Source of the DNA: Valencia hispanica
Lineage: Eukaryota; Chordata; Actinopteri; Cyprinodontiformes; Valenciidae
DNA length: 64,000 nt
Assembly: GCA_963556495.2 (NCBI GenBank)
Contig: OY747707.1
Location: forward strand, 29,093,871-29,157,870
Reading direction: 5' to 3'
Part shown: positions 24,845 to 35,255 of the stretch, in pieces
Position numbering within the stretch: position 1 is the stretch's first letter
Layout: each line of letters begins with the position of its first letter
Translations under genes and position numbers: made by a program
Notes under the pieces: model-generated
What the model saw: only the letters and a program-made list of their open reading frames with translations
Told to the model about the DNA's origin: nothing
Database searches by the model: none

Positions 24845-25078
24845 GAATTTATAAAGCACTTTTCTAGTCATACTAATCACTCAAAGCGCTTTCCACTAGA
24901 GCGACATTCACCCATTCGCGGTCACAAACTGCACATTTATACACCAATACACAGACTGGGGTTAAGTGCCTTGACCAGGGAGCATTGACATGTGATGGGA
25001 GAAGCTGGTATTAAACCTTCAACCATTCGATTGCCAGAAGACTACTCTACCCACTGAGCCTCAGTCCTGGTTAGTTCT
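24845..25078 (-). mobile_element. tRNA-derived SINE
   Basis: On the minus strand the head reads gaggctcagtgggtagagta, an A-box-like tRNA start, followed by a decayed B box (ggttcgattcc-like, here ggtttaatacc). The body contains ggtcaaggcacttaacccc and ends near aaagtgctttataaattcag. This layout is that of a very common teleost SINE with a LINE-like tail. No target duplication was resolved. Confidence 0.7.
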
Positions 25079-25319
25079 GTAGTAACCTATCAAGAGTTCA
25101 ATGTAACTGATAGGCAGAGCAAGAAGAGCAGTAAACGGAGAAGCAGTCAGAAGGTCCAAGGTAACTCTGAAGGAGCTCCAAAGATCAACAGTTCTACCGG
25201 GGGAATCTGGCCATCAAACATTTATTAGTCATACACTCCTCAACCCTGACCTTCATAGAAGAGTGGCATGAAGAAAGGCATGATTGAAATTAAAGCTCTC
25301 ATTCACTGAGAAACCGTGT

Positions 25320-25930
25320 AACATTTGTATTTTTTTTTAAAATATTTTTTAAATACAATTTATTTTTTTAAATACAATCACTCTAAGTCGCTTATGAATG
25401 CTGCACATTTTCTCCAACCCCCCTTTGCTTGCATTAGCCACAGAAAGGAAATAGACAGCAAAAACGAGCGAGTCAGAAAAAGCCGTGTTATCTACGTCAC
25501 AGAGAAAATTAGTATTCATGATCTTGCCCACCTTGGCTTGGACCTCCCACAGGAAGGCTGGTTTGATTTTCCGGCCAGGAGAGAGCAGAGCATCTCTGCT
25601 AATCTAAGCTAACCATTAGCAACTTCACAACATGGCGGAACAAGTTTGGGCTTGTGTTATTTGTGGAGAGATTGGGGAATAAATTGAGGAATAAACAGTT
25701 GGAGTTTGTCTTTGGAGGACCACCAGCAAAGTAAGTTAAGTTAGTTATTTGTTCGAAGGCAGTGTGAGAGCAACATTACTGTTAGCCAATCAGAGCCAAG
25801 ATGTTTGCATATCATGAATATTAATGAGTAATACTTGTGATCCTGTCGTTTCCCCCCCCCCCATCTACTCCTCCGACAAACTGCAAACCCTTGAAACAAA
25901 AGCGTCAGAGCATTTTTTACACATAAAACG
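25320..25930. repeat. probable dispersed repeat, class unknown
   Basis: Contains the block gttagccaatcagagccaag followed by atgtttgcatatcatgaata, which I associate with a dispersed fish element, and a C run at 25851-25862. No terminal repeats or coding sequence could be defined. Confidence 0.3.
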
Positions 25931-25934
25931 AGTC

Positions 25935-26698
25935 ACATGGCATTCTTTCATACTGGAGACCACAGCAGATTTATTGAAGAAATGAATAAATAAGACCTTT
26001 TAATCAAAATTAACTCTAATATGCAGTTTGCCACAGGCCATGTAGTGGACACATTAAAGATGGAAGGAAGTGCACTGGTCAGATAAGACTATAACTGAAT
26101 CTTTTGGGTTATGTGCAAATAACTAACTCATCAACACACATCAACCTTACCACACCATGGTCACCTAAGGAAGATCAAAAGAGCTAAAAACAGGGAATTC
26201 CAGAAAGGAAAATTAGTCAATGGCTGAAAAAAATGAAGACTGGGGCAAATGTTCATTTTCCAGCAGGATAACAACCCAAAGCCTACAGACAGATATGGAA
26301 TGGTGTAGGTCAGGTGTGTCAAACTCCAGTGGTCCAACACACCTAACTCAAATGATTAAACCTCCTGACTGCATGCTGAGGAGGTAGTTCAGTGTCCTGC
26401 CAATGACCCAGTCACTTCCTTCAGGTGTGTTGAAACATAGACACATCTAAAAGTTACAGAACAAAAAACATTTCAGCATCTAAATGTGGGTATTGATTCA
26501 GGAGGATGGGCAGGGGAGTGGATTTGTTTTGGTGGGGGGAAAAAAAGTGAAAACTATGTATCCTAGTGCTTCCACTTCACAGTTATGCACCACTCTATGC
26601 TATCTATTGCATTAGATTCTATAATGGAAGTTTGTAGTTATATGGTGCAGAAATGTGGAATTTCCAAGTGGTATGAACACTTTTTTAAGACACTGTAC
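25935..26698 (+). mobile_element. Tc1-like relic, interrupted
   Basis: Transposase traces on the plus strand: agtgcactggtcagataaga near 26070 and tttccagcaggataacaacc near 26257, the latter encoding the second catalytic Asp block (Q-D-N-N-P). The right end ggtatgaacacttttttaag and gacactgta near 26670-26698 is a decayed Tc1 terminus. A short unrelated element interrupts it at 26305-26455. Confidence 0.65.
26305..26455. repeat. short dispersed element
   Basis: Begins tcaggtgtgtcaaactccag, followed by gtccaacacacct; this resembles the segment at 34510-34585 (caggtgtgttgaaccagg, then gacacccct) in the opposite sense. Likely a fold-back element of a common fish family; boundaries approximate. 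Confidence 0.4.
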
Positions 26699-27829
26699 CA
26701 CCTTACAGCCTTGCTGGCTTTAAAAAATGGAGTACCTCCTGTGGTTAGGCTTTACGTTGAAATGTGAAGTCTTCAACAGATGTTCTTCATATTGGCACTT
26801 TTTGTTTTTTTGGTCAGCACACCTGAGGCCCAGACAATGCTGACACTTCTTTTCTGTATCGCTGCTGCCGCATCTCCCAACATACCCATTGAATTCAATT
26901 ATTTTACAACAGCTGGGTTGATTTGTCCCTCACAGCTTTCGCTTTTATTGAATAAACACTTGTGTCACTTGATCTTTGGCTCTCTCTTGCTACTGCCTGC
27001 AGAGGTGCCAATTAGTGGCATTGGTGGCGGTGTTTGTTAATCCTCTACGGAGGACCGAGCGCAACCTGACGGCTGTTTGACCACTAAGAGGGTTTCTCAG
27101 GAAAGCCGAGTGTCGTGAACTGTTTCACACCTATGCTTGTGTTAAATGCCCCCATGTGCTGAGGGGGAACTAAACCGTTACCTGTGTGAGTTAACTTTCC
27201 CAAATTAAAAACAATTTTCAAGATACAAAGTCCGTGTTCTGCTCGTAAACAATTGATAATGACAGCAGCTGCAAAAGTCTCCCTTTCTCAGCGACACAGT
27301 TGACAAACTGCTCATTAGTGCTGTAAGGGGGATCGGGCTTGTTTAAATTAGCCTGTGCTATAATTGTAGTCTAAACTGCTTGAACTGGCACTATTCTTTG
27401 TGTGGTTTACATAGCAAGCAATGACACAGAAATGATGATAATTTTCTCAAGTGCCTTGAGGGTGTGATTGTTGGATTTGACTGAGGACCACCTCTAGGCC
27501 TCTGCAAATGCCTGGGTAAATACATGGATAAATCTCTGATCTCCTGTCTGTCAGAGTCAGCGCAGCAGACTTTCGCTCTGCTAACAGGTTCCTCTCATTG
27601 TCAGAGGCCGTATCAAGCAGAAACAGGCGCCGCTGTTTGCAAGCTGCCCTGAGTCACACGAAATGGTTGGTTCCTTTTGCACTCCGAACCACTGTTTCCC
27701 CTATTCAAGTTTGCACCGTCTGCATGCTTCACTCAGCCAGTGAAACAGCTGAAATGTCAGTTTTCCCTGAAGTAAAGTATACAGGTATTGGACCACACAC
27801 CTATTATTCTGCTGCATCCGTGATTGCAG

Positions 27830-27964
27830 GTTCTGGATGCTGGCAGGATCCAGGAGTATGACGAGCCATACGTCCTGCTCCAGAACCAGGATGGGCTCCT
27901 CTACCAGATGGTCCAACAGACGGGCAAAGCTGAAGCTGCGTCACTGCTGCAAACAGCCAAACAG
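27830..27964 (+). CDS. abcc4: abcc4 exon: end of NBD2
   Basis: 135 nt, 45 codons, phase 0. It encodes [20 protein letters not shown] and then [20 protein letters not shown] up to [16 protein letters not shown] is diagnostic of ABCC4. The donor GTATTC begins at 27965. Reading through the donor would add about 36 codons and stop at 28075, without the conserved tail, so splicing to the exon at 30352 is preferred. Confidence 0.96.
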
Positions 27965-30351
27965 GTATTCACCTCTGTCCCAAAGCAGGTCTCTCACAAA
28001 ATAAGAGACCAGCCATCACACACTAATCTCCTCAGACTCCAAAATATTACAAGCAGCAACAAAAGATGTCCATAACCCTGACAAAGCAGAGACTTGATTA
28101 CCTTTTTAATTTAAAGTGTCTGCTTGCAGCCTTGCACCACCATAACATTAATTTTAAGAGCGAAATTGGCTCTTTGTAGATTCAGATCCACTGATATCAT
28201 CAAAGAAACTTTCTATATTATCTCTTTTCTCCTAATATAATTTTTAGATCATTTTAAGTGATGAGTGTAGAAAAGCAGCTTTCTTTGTACTGTATCCGTT
28301 TGGGAATATTGGGTTTAACTTCATCATGATCCGGGATAAACTTTCTATGGGGATTACTGTAATAAAGAAAGTCCATATATATTTTTTTTCTTTTCCTGTG
28401 AAATTCATTTGTGATGTTCAGACACTGAACAGATAAGGTACGGCTATTCATTGTTCAATTCCATTTTATGTGCATCTGTCTGGGACCACAGATACCATAT
28501 AGCAACTTAAAACAGGTCTTTGTGAAATAAGAAAAAAAAGCGGCCATCATTTCATTTTCTCTCTGTCCCACGCACAAATTTATCAGTGGTGCTGTATCTT
28601 CTCAGCCAGAGAAGTGAAATGAGTAAAATACTGATTTCAAAGACGCAGCACACTGTGGCATTATTTGGTATCGTCTAACCCTGCACACTCGCGGATTGGT
28701 GAGGACATTGTTTGAGCCCTTACGTTTCTTCTTTTTTTCATTGTTGGCTGCTCTCCTCAGATCAGATTACGTCAGCATCTAAAACTGTCTAGCACCACTT
28801 ATTAAATACTGAGATGGTCTACATGTTGTGTGTCAGGTTTCTATAGTTGTCAGTCAAGGTTTAAATACATTCAATAATCTGATATCAACCTCTGCCTCCT
28901 TTGTTCATGTTGAAAGCAAATCCAGGAGCAGACCGTACATCTCAAGTTTTGAGAGAAAAAAACTGTTATTTTCTGAAATTGTTAGAACAGTTACCTGCAA
29001 AAGTATTCACACCCGTTGAACTTTATCACATTTTGTGTTGTTCTAACCACAAACAAACATATGTGTGTTTAAATTGGTGGTCATCTCATAAGCCAACACA
29101 GCGTAGCACATAAACGAAAAATGGAAGGAACATTATACATGTTTTTCTCAACATTATTTACAAATAAAAATCTGAAGTGTTGTGTGTTTGTAATCAGCTT
29201 CCCTGAGTCAGTGATTTATAGTATCGGCTTTTGCTTCAAACACAGCTGCACATCTAGACTGAAATTTCTGCACAATTTTCTTTGAAAAATTAACAAAACT
29301 CAGTGAAATTCATTACAATGCTTCAACCCTAAAGTCTTGCAACTGATTATCAAATGGATTTAAATCTGGATTTAACTGGACTAATCACACAGAGAGATAT
29401 AGTTTGATTTAGGCCACTTTGTTATAGCTCTGGCTTTATGTTTAGTGTCAATGTGTTAGTGGACGTTGAAACTCCACCACAGTCTCAAGTCTCGTCCAGT
29501 CTCTAAAGAGGTTTCTTGCAGATTTGCCATGTATTTAACTCCTGTCAGCTTCCCCATTCCTGCTAAAAAAAACATTCCCACAGAATGACGCGCACCATGT
29601 TGTGGAAATGTAGTGGTGTTTTCAGGTTGATGTTCACTGTTTAGTTTTTATTTACTACATTTAATTTTCTGAGGGCTCATCTAGCCAGACGACCTTCATC
29701 CCTTACATGTCTTGTGGAAAGGTCTTAATATAATGTTTAACAAGTTATTTTTTCTTGCCATTTTTACATGAGCTCCAGATTTGTGGCGTTCACAACTCAT
29801 AGTTTTCCAGTCAAAGGATTCTCTCACCTGAGCTGTGGATCTCTGTAGCTCATCCAGAGTTAAGATGACCTGTAAACTGCTTCTCGGAATAATTTAGCAT
29901 CGTCATGTCTTGTTCTACTCCTTGAGTTGAGAATTGCTTTATTGGCAACATTTTTGCCACATTGGTTTTGACTCCAGCTCCACTTTGCTTTTAATGTACA
30001 GACATTTTAAATAAAAATATATAAGTTTACTCAATAGGTATGAATGTTTTTACTACTTAATGTAGGATAAAGCTTTTACAGTGACTTTATTCAATCCTGA
30101 TAGTTTTAAGCCAAGAAGTTGACAAAATTACCTCCACAAATAATTCCCGTGATTATCTTCAACATTTTCCTCCCGTGAATTTCACACCTGTTTGTTAGGC
30201 TAAATAAGCCACTTTTGCTTGCTTCAGTGGATGATAAATCCGATCACCGTGCTGGATCCCATCTTAAATCACACCTTAACTGATCTCAGCTCAGATTTGG
30301 AAAGTGTGTCACATTCTGTGATGTGACACTGCCTCCCTGATCCGCTTTCAG
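27965..30351 (+). other. abcc4 last intron
   Basis: 2.4-kb intron. A Tc1 relic occupies 28988-30064. The part before it is AT-rich without a recognised feature. It ends in a pyrimidine-containing tract and AG at 30350-30351. Confidence 0.85.
28988..30064 (-). mobile_element. Tc1-like relic
   Basis: The left end cagttacctgcaaaagtatt and cacaccc is a decayed Tc1 terminus. Antisense transposase blocks follow in order, such as tgagctgtggatctctgtag near 29829 and tggctttatgtttagtgtca near 29431. The right end is degraded near tatgaatgtttttactactt. No open frame. Confidence 0.7.
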
Positions 30352-30429
30352 GTTCACGCGAACAGAAAGGGGCAGAGCGACACGTGCCGCGCCAAGGACA
30401 TCGGTGTCATCTTTGAGACGTCTCTTTGA
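30352..30429 (+). CDS. abcc4: abcc4 terminal coding exon with PDZ-ligand tail
   Basis: 78 nt including the stop. In phase with the previous exon it encodes VHANRKGQSDTCRAKDIGVI followed by FETSL and TGA at 30427-30429. The acceptor is AG at 30350-30351 after 'ctgatccgctttc'. Mammalian ABCC4 ends in FETAL, a class I PDZ ligand used for binding scaffold proteins and apical sorting, and F-E-T-S-L fits the same S/T-x-L rule. The tail between the NBD and this motif is about a dozen residues shorter than in mammals. Without a database hit the assignment rests on phase, splice site and the five-residue match, which together make chance unlikely. Confidence 0.9.
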   Translation, partial: VHANRKGQSDTCRAKDIGVIFETSL

Positions 30430-30800
30430 TAGTTTGGAGAGTTCCTGTGGTCCTTTTCGTGCTGAACAACAGAGACCAAAACTGTCACCAGATATATTTG
30501 GATTCCTTGACGTGGACACAAATGTCTTCAGACTCACAGAAGTCATTATAGGTTTAGTGTGTGCTGCATTGATCGGCAAAGATTTTTGGTCTGGAACAGA
30601 GAATTTTTGTGAAGCAGGCAGTGCCTTTTATTGACTGCATATAACTGGCTGACTGCTTATTGATTACCTTCTGCTATGTTTATGAATGTATGTTCTGTCC
30701 TCCAGGGTATCTTCTTTTATTTCCCACATTTGATGAAAAGAAGGCAGGTACTTAATATGTTTATTTGAGAGCAATAAATTAAATTAGTCTGTAGAGGAGG
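30430..30800 (+). other. abcc4: abcc4 3' untranslated region (probable)
   Basis: Sequence after the stop codon up to the first standard poly(A) signal. The signal AATAAA lies at 30773-30778, about 345 nt after the stop, so a cleavage site near 30790-30810 is plausible. An open frame at 30404-30634 overlaps it and has no recognisable similarity. Confidence 0.6.
30773..30778 (+). promoter_or_regulatory. abcc4: candidate poly(A) signal AATAAA
   Basis: First AATAAA after the abcc4 stop codon, followed by a G/T-containing stretch (tctgtagaggagg and later ttctgttag). Later AATAAA words also exist, so longer transcripts cannot be excluded. Confidence 0.5.
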
Positions 30801-31612
30801 AAATTATTCTGTTAGAATATTTATAATATGGAAAGACAACATAACCCTAGAAGGAACTAGCAGTGTTTGGAGTAATTATTGTGCCTTCGTCAGACTTTTG
30901 ATTGTTAGTAATTGCATTGTTTTCCTGCACTTTGACTCTAGTGGTTTCATGTCTACTTCACCTCTGGTATACATCAAATAGCAAAATTTTGCTGTAATGA
31001 TTATAACCAAAGTCTGTTTAAATCATTTTGCCCCTTCAGCATTTTGTATTTTTTCTGGTTTCCTACCCGCTATGACAACCTGTGATTTAAAACAAATTTC
31101 TTTAGTCTATTCTTAATCTACTATGAAGAATTGTAATTTTGTTTTTCAAATGATAATAATCTAAATATCTTTGAATGACCAGAGATTACATTCTGCTATA
31201 CATCCGGAATTAAGGCTGCATTGGTGGAGGTTATCACACAACTTTAAAAAGCTACACTAAGATAAGACTAGAAAGGTAGGACTCACAGCTATCTCTGAAG
31301 TTTGTTATTTTGGAACAATAACTTTTCTTGTTCAGCCACAGTGACGATGGAATGAAAAAATCTTAGCATTTTTAAACAGCAATAAGGTACTAAAAATAAG
31401 GAACTTAATTTTTAACGTCAAGCCAAATGTAAACATCAGATACTGGAAAAAAGGTTGTTGAAATATCAAAGCAAGTCTAAAGTGATTTCAGCATGTTTTA
31501 TTCTAAAATATGGGCGCAGTCTTATCTAAAAATTTCTGAACATTAACAATGACCATTTTCAAGTGGTGATATCTATCCAGGTAATAGGCTATGCCAAAAA
31601 GTCTAACCAGAT
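30801..31612. other. intergenic, nothing recognised
   Basis: AT-rich sequence downstream of abcc4 with no coding region, mobile element or long repeat that I can support. Confidence 0.6.
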
Positions 31613-31622
31613 CTCCAGTCAG

Positions 31623-31806
31623 GGAGCGTCGCGTAGCATAGTGGTTAAGGCAGGGCGCCCCATGTTCAGAAGGCTCAGTCCTCGATGCGGCTGTCACTTC
31701 AACCCCGTGGACATTTGCCAATGTCGCTTCCCCACTTCTCACCCTCTTTCTATGCTGTCCACTGTACAATAAAGGCCTATGTGGCTACCAAAACTTAAAA
31801 AAAAAC
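31623..31806 (+). mobile_element. tRNA-derived SINE with target duplication
   Basis: Perfect 10-bp target duplication ctccagtcag at 31613-31622 and 31807-31816. The head contains tagcatagtggttaaggcag, an A-box-like tRNA segment. The body ends cactgtacaataaaggc, the typical 3' word of a common teleost SINE, followed by an A-rich tail. The B box is decayed. Confidence 0.88.
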
Positions 31807-31816
31807 CTCCAGTCAG

Positions 31817-32912
31817 TTCTTACTGTTCCACTTTTATACGTTTTTGAACATAAAAAAATCTAAATTTCAGAAATTAAAAATATATAAATACATTTATATA
31901 TGTAACCGTGTACCGTTACATACCGTAATACCGTTACATACCCTAATAATTAGATTAAATTATATGGAAGATTTCTGCATTTTATGATCTTTCTTTATAA
32001 TTCACAAAAATACAGAACTACCAAAAGAGAGCTGTTAAAGAATGATTAAGTAGAAAAGGTACAAAAGTAGGATGGCATAAAATGACAATGAGTGAGCACA
32101 ATGGTGTACAAATTGAGGTGAACTGACCCAGAGGCAACTAACATAAAGTAAATTTTGAATGCCTCTGAAGGCTACAATGTGACGTAAACCTACTTTTGTT
32201 ACCCTTTCTTAAGGGTTCTCTGCTGTTGCTTTAATAATGTAGAGCTTTTATTAGATGTTTTTGGGGATTTTGAAACAATATGGATGTATGAATTTGAATA
32301 TGTGACAATAGTGATATTTTCTATTCCAGGACACTGCTTTCATAAACATTGAGTGCTGTTTTTGGTCATGTTGTTGTATAGGATAACATGAATAAACCAC
32401 TAAGTTATATTGCTTTATACTGTGTTCATATCCATAGTCTCATTTATTTTTAGAAAGCTGACAGCTGCATAATTAGCATCAGGATGATCATGCTGAATAT
32501 TCATTCTGCTGCAGAGCTTCTAAATTTGAACTATGAGAGGGAGTGAATGGACACAATGGACTTCAGAATATAATGCTAGTTTAAAAATCTCACTCTGAGG
32601 TATAAAATGTTGGAAAAGTTACTACAATCGGCAGGACAATGATAACTGTGTACTTTAAGAAGCTCTTCTACTTTGACTGATAATTATTTGTGAAATGAGG
32701 TGATGTTACTTCATGTTTTTACATAAGAGATTGAACATCTCAACAAATAGATCCGTAAAATTTTAACTTGCCATTTTAATGTTGTGAAGAGCATATAGGA
32801 TGCAGACATCATGTTTGTTGTTTTTATCAACTTTAATTTGCGCAGTTAGCATTGCCAACTGTGAGTGCTGTCTCTCTATGTCTTTCCAACACATCTGATT
32901 CAAATCTCCAAA
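31817..32912. other. intergenic, short tandem at 31905-31945
   Basis: AT-rich. A small tandem-like stretch repeats accgttacataccgtaat around 31905-31945. Nothing else recognised. Confidence 0.55.
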
Positions 32913-32914
32913 TA

Positions 32915-34458
32915 CAGTACTGTGCAAAAGCTTTGGGTCGGTGTGAAAAAATGCTCTAAAAAAGAATGTTTTCAGAAATATAAATAAAGATTGTTTATTT
33001 TTATTAATTTACAAAATGCAAAGTGAGCAAACGAAAGAAAAATCAAAATTAAATCAATATTTAGTGTTATTACCTTTTACCTTCAAACCAGTATCAGTTC
33101 TTATAGGTACACTTGCACAAAGTCAGGGATTTTGTAGGATTATAATCAGGTGTATGATCAACCAATTATGCCAAACAGGTGCTAATGATCATCAATGTCA
33201 CAAGTAGGTTGAAGCATAGTCATTAACTGAAACTGAAGCAGCTGTGTAGAAGGCTTAAAACTAGTTGAGGAACATCCAAACTCTGCTACCAAGCTGAGGT
33301 TGTGGAAGATAGTTTCATGTCATGGCAAGATTGAGCTCAGCAACAAGACACAATGTACTGCATCACCAAGGTCACTCCCAGACAAAGATTTCAAAGCAGA
33401 CTGGGGTTTCAAGATGTGCTGCTTAAGCTCTTTTGAAGAAGCAGAAAGAAACGGGTAACGTTGAGGATCGTAGACGCAGTGGTTGATCAAGGTAACTTCG
33501 TGCAGCAAATGAAAGACACATCAAGCTTATTACCCATCGAAATCGGAACATGGCCAGCAGTGCCATCAGCTCAGAACTGGCAGAAACCAGTGGGACCCAG
33601 GCACATCCATCTACTGTCCAGAGAAGTCTGGCCAGAAGCAGTCTTCAGAGTTGCAACCAAAAAGCCATATCTCTGACATGGAAGCAAGGCCAAGTGACTC
33701 GAGTGTGCAAGAAAAATATACGAACAAGGGTGCAGAAAAATGGCAGCAGGTGCTCTGGACTGATGAGTCAAAATGTGAAATATTTGGCTGTAGCAGAAGG
33801 CAGTTTGTTCATCGAAGGGTTGGAGAGTGGTGCAATAAAGAGTGTCTGCAGGCAACAGTGAAGCATGGTGGAGGTTCCTTGAATATTTGGGGCTGCATTT
33901 CTGCAAATGGAGTTGGGGATTTGGTCAGGATTAATGATGTTCTCAATCCTAAGAAATACAGGCAAATACTTATCCATCATGCAATACCATCAAGGAGGCG
34001 TATGATTGGCCCCAAAGTTATTCTGCAGCAGGATAAAGACCCAAAACATACAGCCAAAGTCATTAAGAACTATCTTCAGCGTAAAGAAGAACAAGAAGTC
34101 CTGGAAGTGATGGTATGGCCCCCACAGAGCCCTGATTTAAACATTATAGAGTGTGAAGAGACAGAAGGATGTCAGGAAGCCTACATCCACAGAAGATTTG
34201 TGGTTAGTTCTCCAAGATGTTTGGAACAATCTACCAGCTGAGTTCCTTCAAAAACTGTGTGGAAGTGTACCTAGAATTGATGCTGTTTTGAATGCAAAGG
34301 GTGATCACACCAAATATTGATTTGATTTTGATTTATCTTCTGTTCATTTACTGGCTTTTGTTGATTGATAAAAATAAATGATTAAATCTTCCGTTATTTA
34401 AAGCATTCTTTGTTTACAGCGTTTTTTCACACCTGCCTAAAACCTTTGCATAGTACTG
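32915..34458 (+). mobile_element. Tc1-like transposon, full-length, decayed
   Basis: Flanked by TA at 32913-32914 and 34459-34460. The left end cagtactgtgcaaaagcttt faces ctttgcatagtactg on the right, and similarity of the inverted repeats extends about 45 bp, including the shared ggtgtgaaaaaa. The transposase lies on the plus strand. The length of 1544 bp is that of a complete Tc1-type element. Confidence 0.9.
33240..34320 (+). pseudogene. Tc1 transposase with intact DDE region
   Basis: The longest open part, 33651-34241, carries the three catalytic blocks: WTDESK (first Asp), QQDKDPKHT (second Asp) and PQSPDLNIIE (third residue, Glu), with the Tc1-like DD34E-type arrangement. Just after IIE a frameshift breaks the C-terminal end, which continues in another frame to about 34318. 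The N-terminal DNA-binding part (33240-33650) is also frameshifted. The protein would be inactive. Confidence 0.85.
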
Positions 34459-34460
34459 TA

Positions 34461-34810
34461 CCTCCCCAATAAATCAAAATTCTCCAGAAGCCTGCTAACA
34501 AGCCATCATGATTCAGGTGTGTTGAACCAGGGAAAGAAGTAAAACATGCATACCGGCCCTGGAGGACTGATTTTAGACACCCCTCATGTATGTGTATCAA
34601 GTATGGGAAGAAAAAAAAAACAGTAAAATTTTTTTTTGTTTCAGATTCAATTCAGTTTATTTATATAGCACCAATTCATGATGCGTCATCTCAAGTCACT
34701 TTACAAAAAAGTTATTCCAATCCAATCATACATAAATTCCAATTAAATGTTACTAATGTCAAGTTCAGTTTATTATAGAAATTCCATTCCCTATCCCACT
34801 CAAATCTATC
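34461..34810. repeat. dispersed repeat fragments
   Basis: At 34510-34585 lies an end-like segment (caggtgtgttgaacc ... gacacccct) related to 26305-26455. At 34645-34740 the words ttcagtttatttatatagca and atctcaagtcactttacaa are typical of a widespread fish repeat. Both are partial. Confidence 0.5.
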
Positions 34811-34925
34811 TTCCTTCCTTCCTTCCTTCCTTCCTTCCTTCCTTCCTTCCTTCCTTCCTTCCTTCCTTCCTTCCTTCCTTCCTTCCTTCCTTCCTTCCTT
34901 CCTTCCTTCCTTCCTTCCTTCCTTC
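34811..34925. repeat. (CCTT)n microsatellite
   Basis: About 28 uninterrupted copies of the CCTT unit. Long frames on both strands over this tract are artefacts of the four-base period. Confidence 0.98.
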
Positions 34926-35255
34926 ATCATTTGTGCCTTTCCTCCTCCTGTCCTTCAATTTGCCCTTTCCTCTTTCAATCATTGTCTTTCCTTCCTTTCT
35001 ACTGTCCTTCGTTCTGGTTGTCCTACCTCCATCTCCTTTCTTCTGTCCTTCCCTTTAAGCCCCTTCCCTTTCTGTCTTTCTTTTTGAGTTTTATCTTTTA
35101 TCTTTTTCCCTTTTTTGTGTCCTTCCTTTCTCCCTTGTGTCCTTTCTTTCCTTCTTTGGTTCTTTGCTTTGTTCTTCTTTCTTTCTATCTTATCATGTGT
35201 CCTTCTTTTCTTTCCTTCTGTTTTACCTTTCGTTCTTCATTTCCTTAATGTGAAC
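34926..35255. repeat. degenerate polypyrimidine tract
   Basis: Continuation of the CCTT array as a pyrimidine-rich strand (TTCC, CTTT, TCTTT mixtures) for a further 330 bases with few purines. With the pure array it forms about 445 bp of strong strand asymmetry. Confidence 0.85.

Noticed and set aside
24990..25078. Possible tRNA gene on the minus strand
   Set aside because: A and B box-like words are followed by the body of a known type of SINE, and no complete cloverleaf can be drawn.
31623..31710. Possible tRNA gene
   Set aside because: Only the A-box part is tRNA-like; the B box is decayed, there is an A tail and a 10-bp target duplication, so it is a SINE.
34712..35248. Long frames rich in Glu-Gly-Arg-Lys or Pro-Ser-Phe-Leu repeats
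   Set aside because: Translation of the (CCTT)n array and its degenerate continuation.
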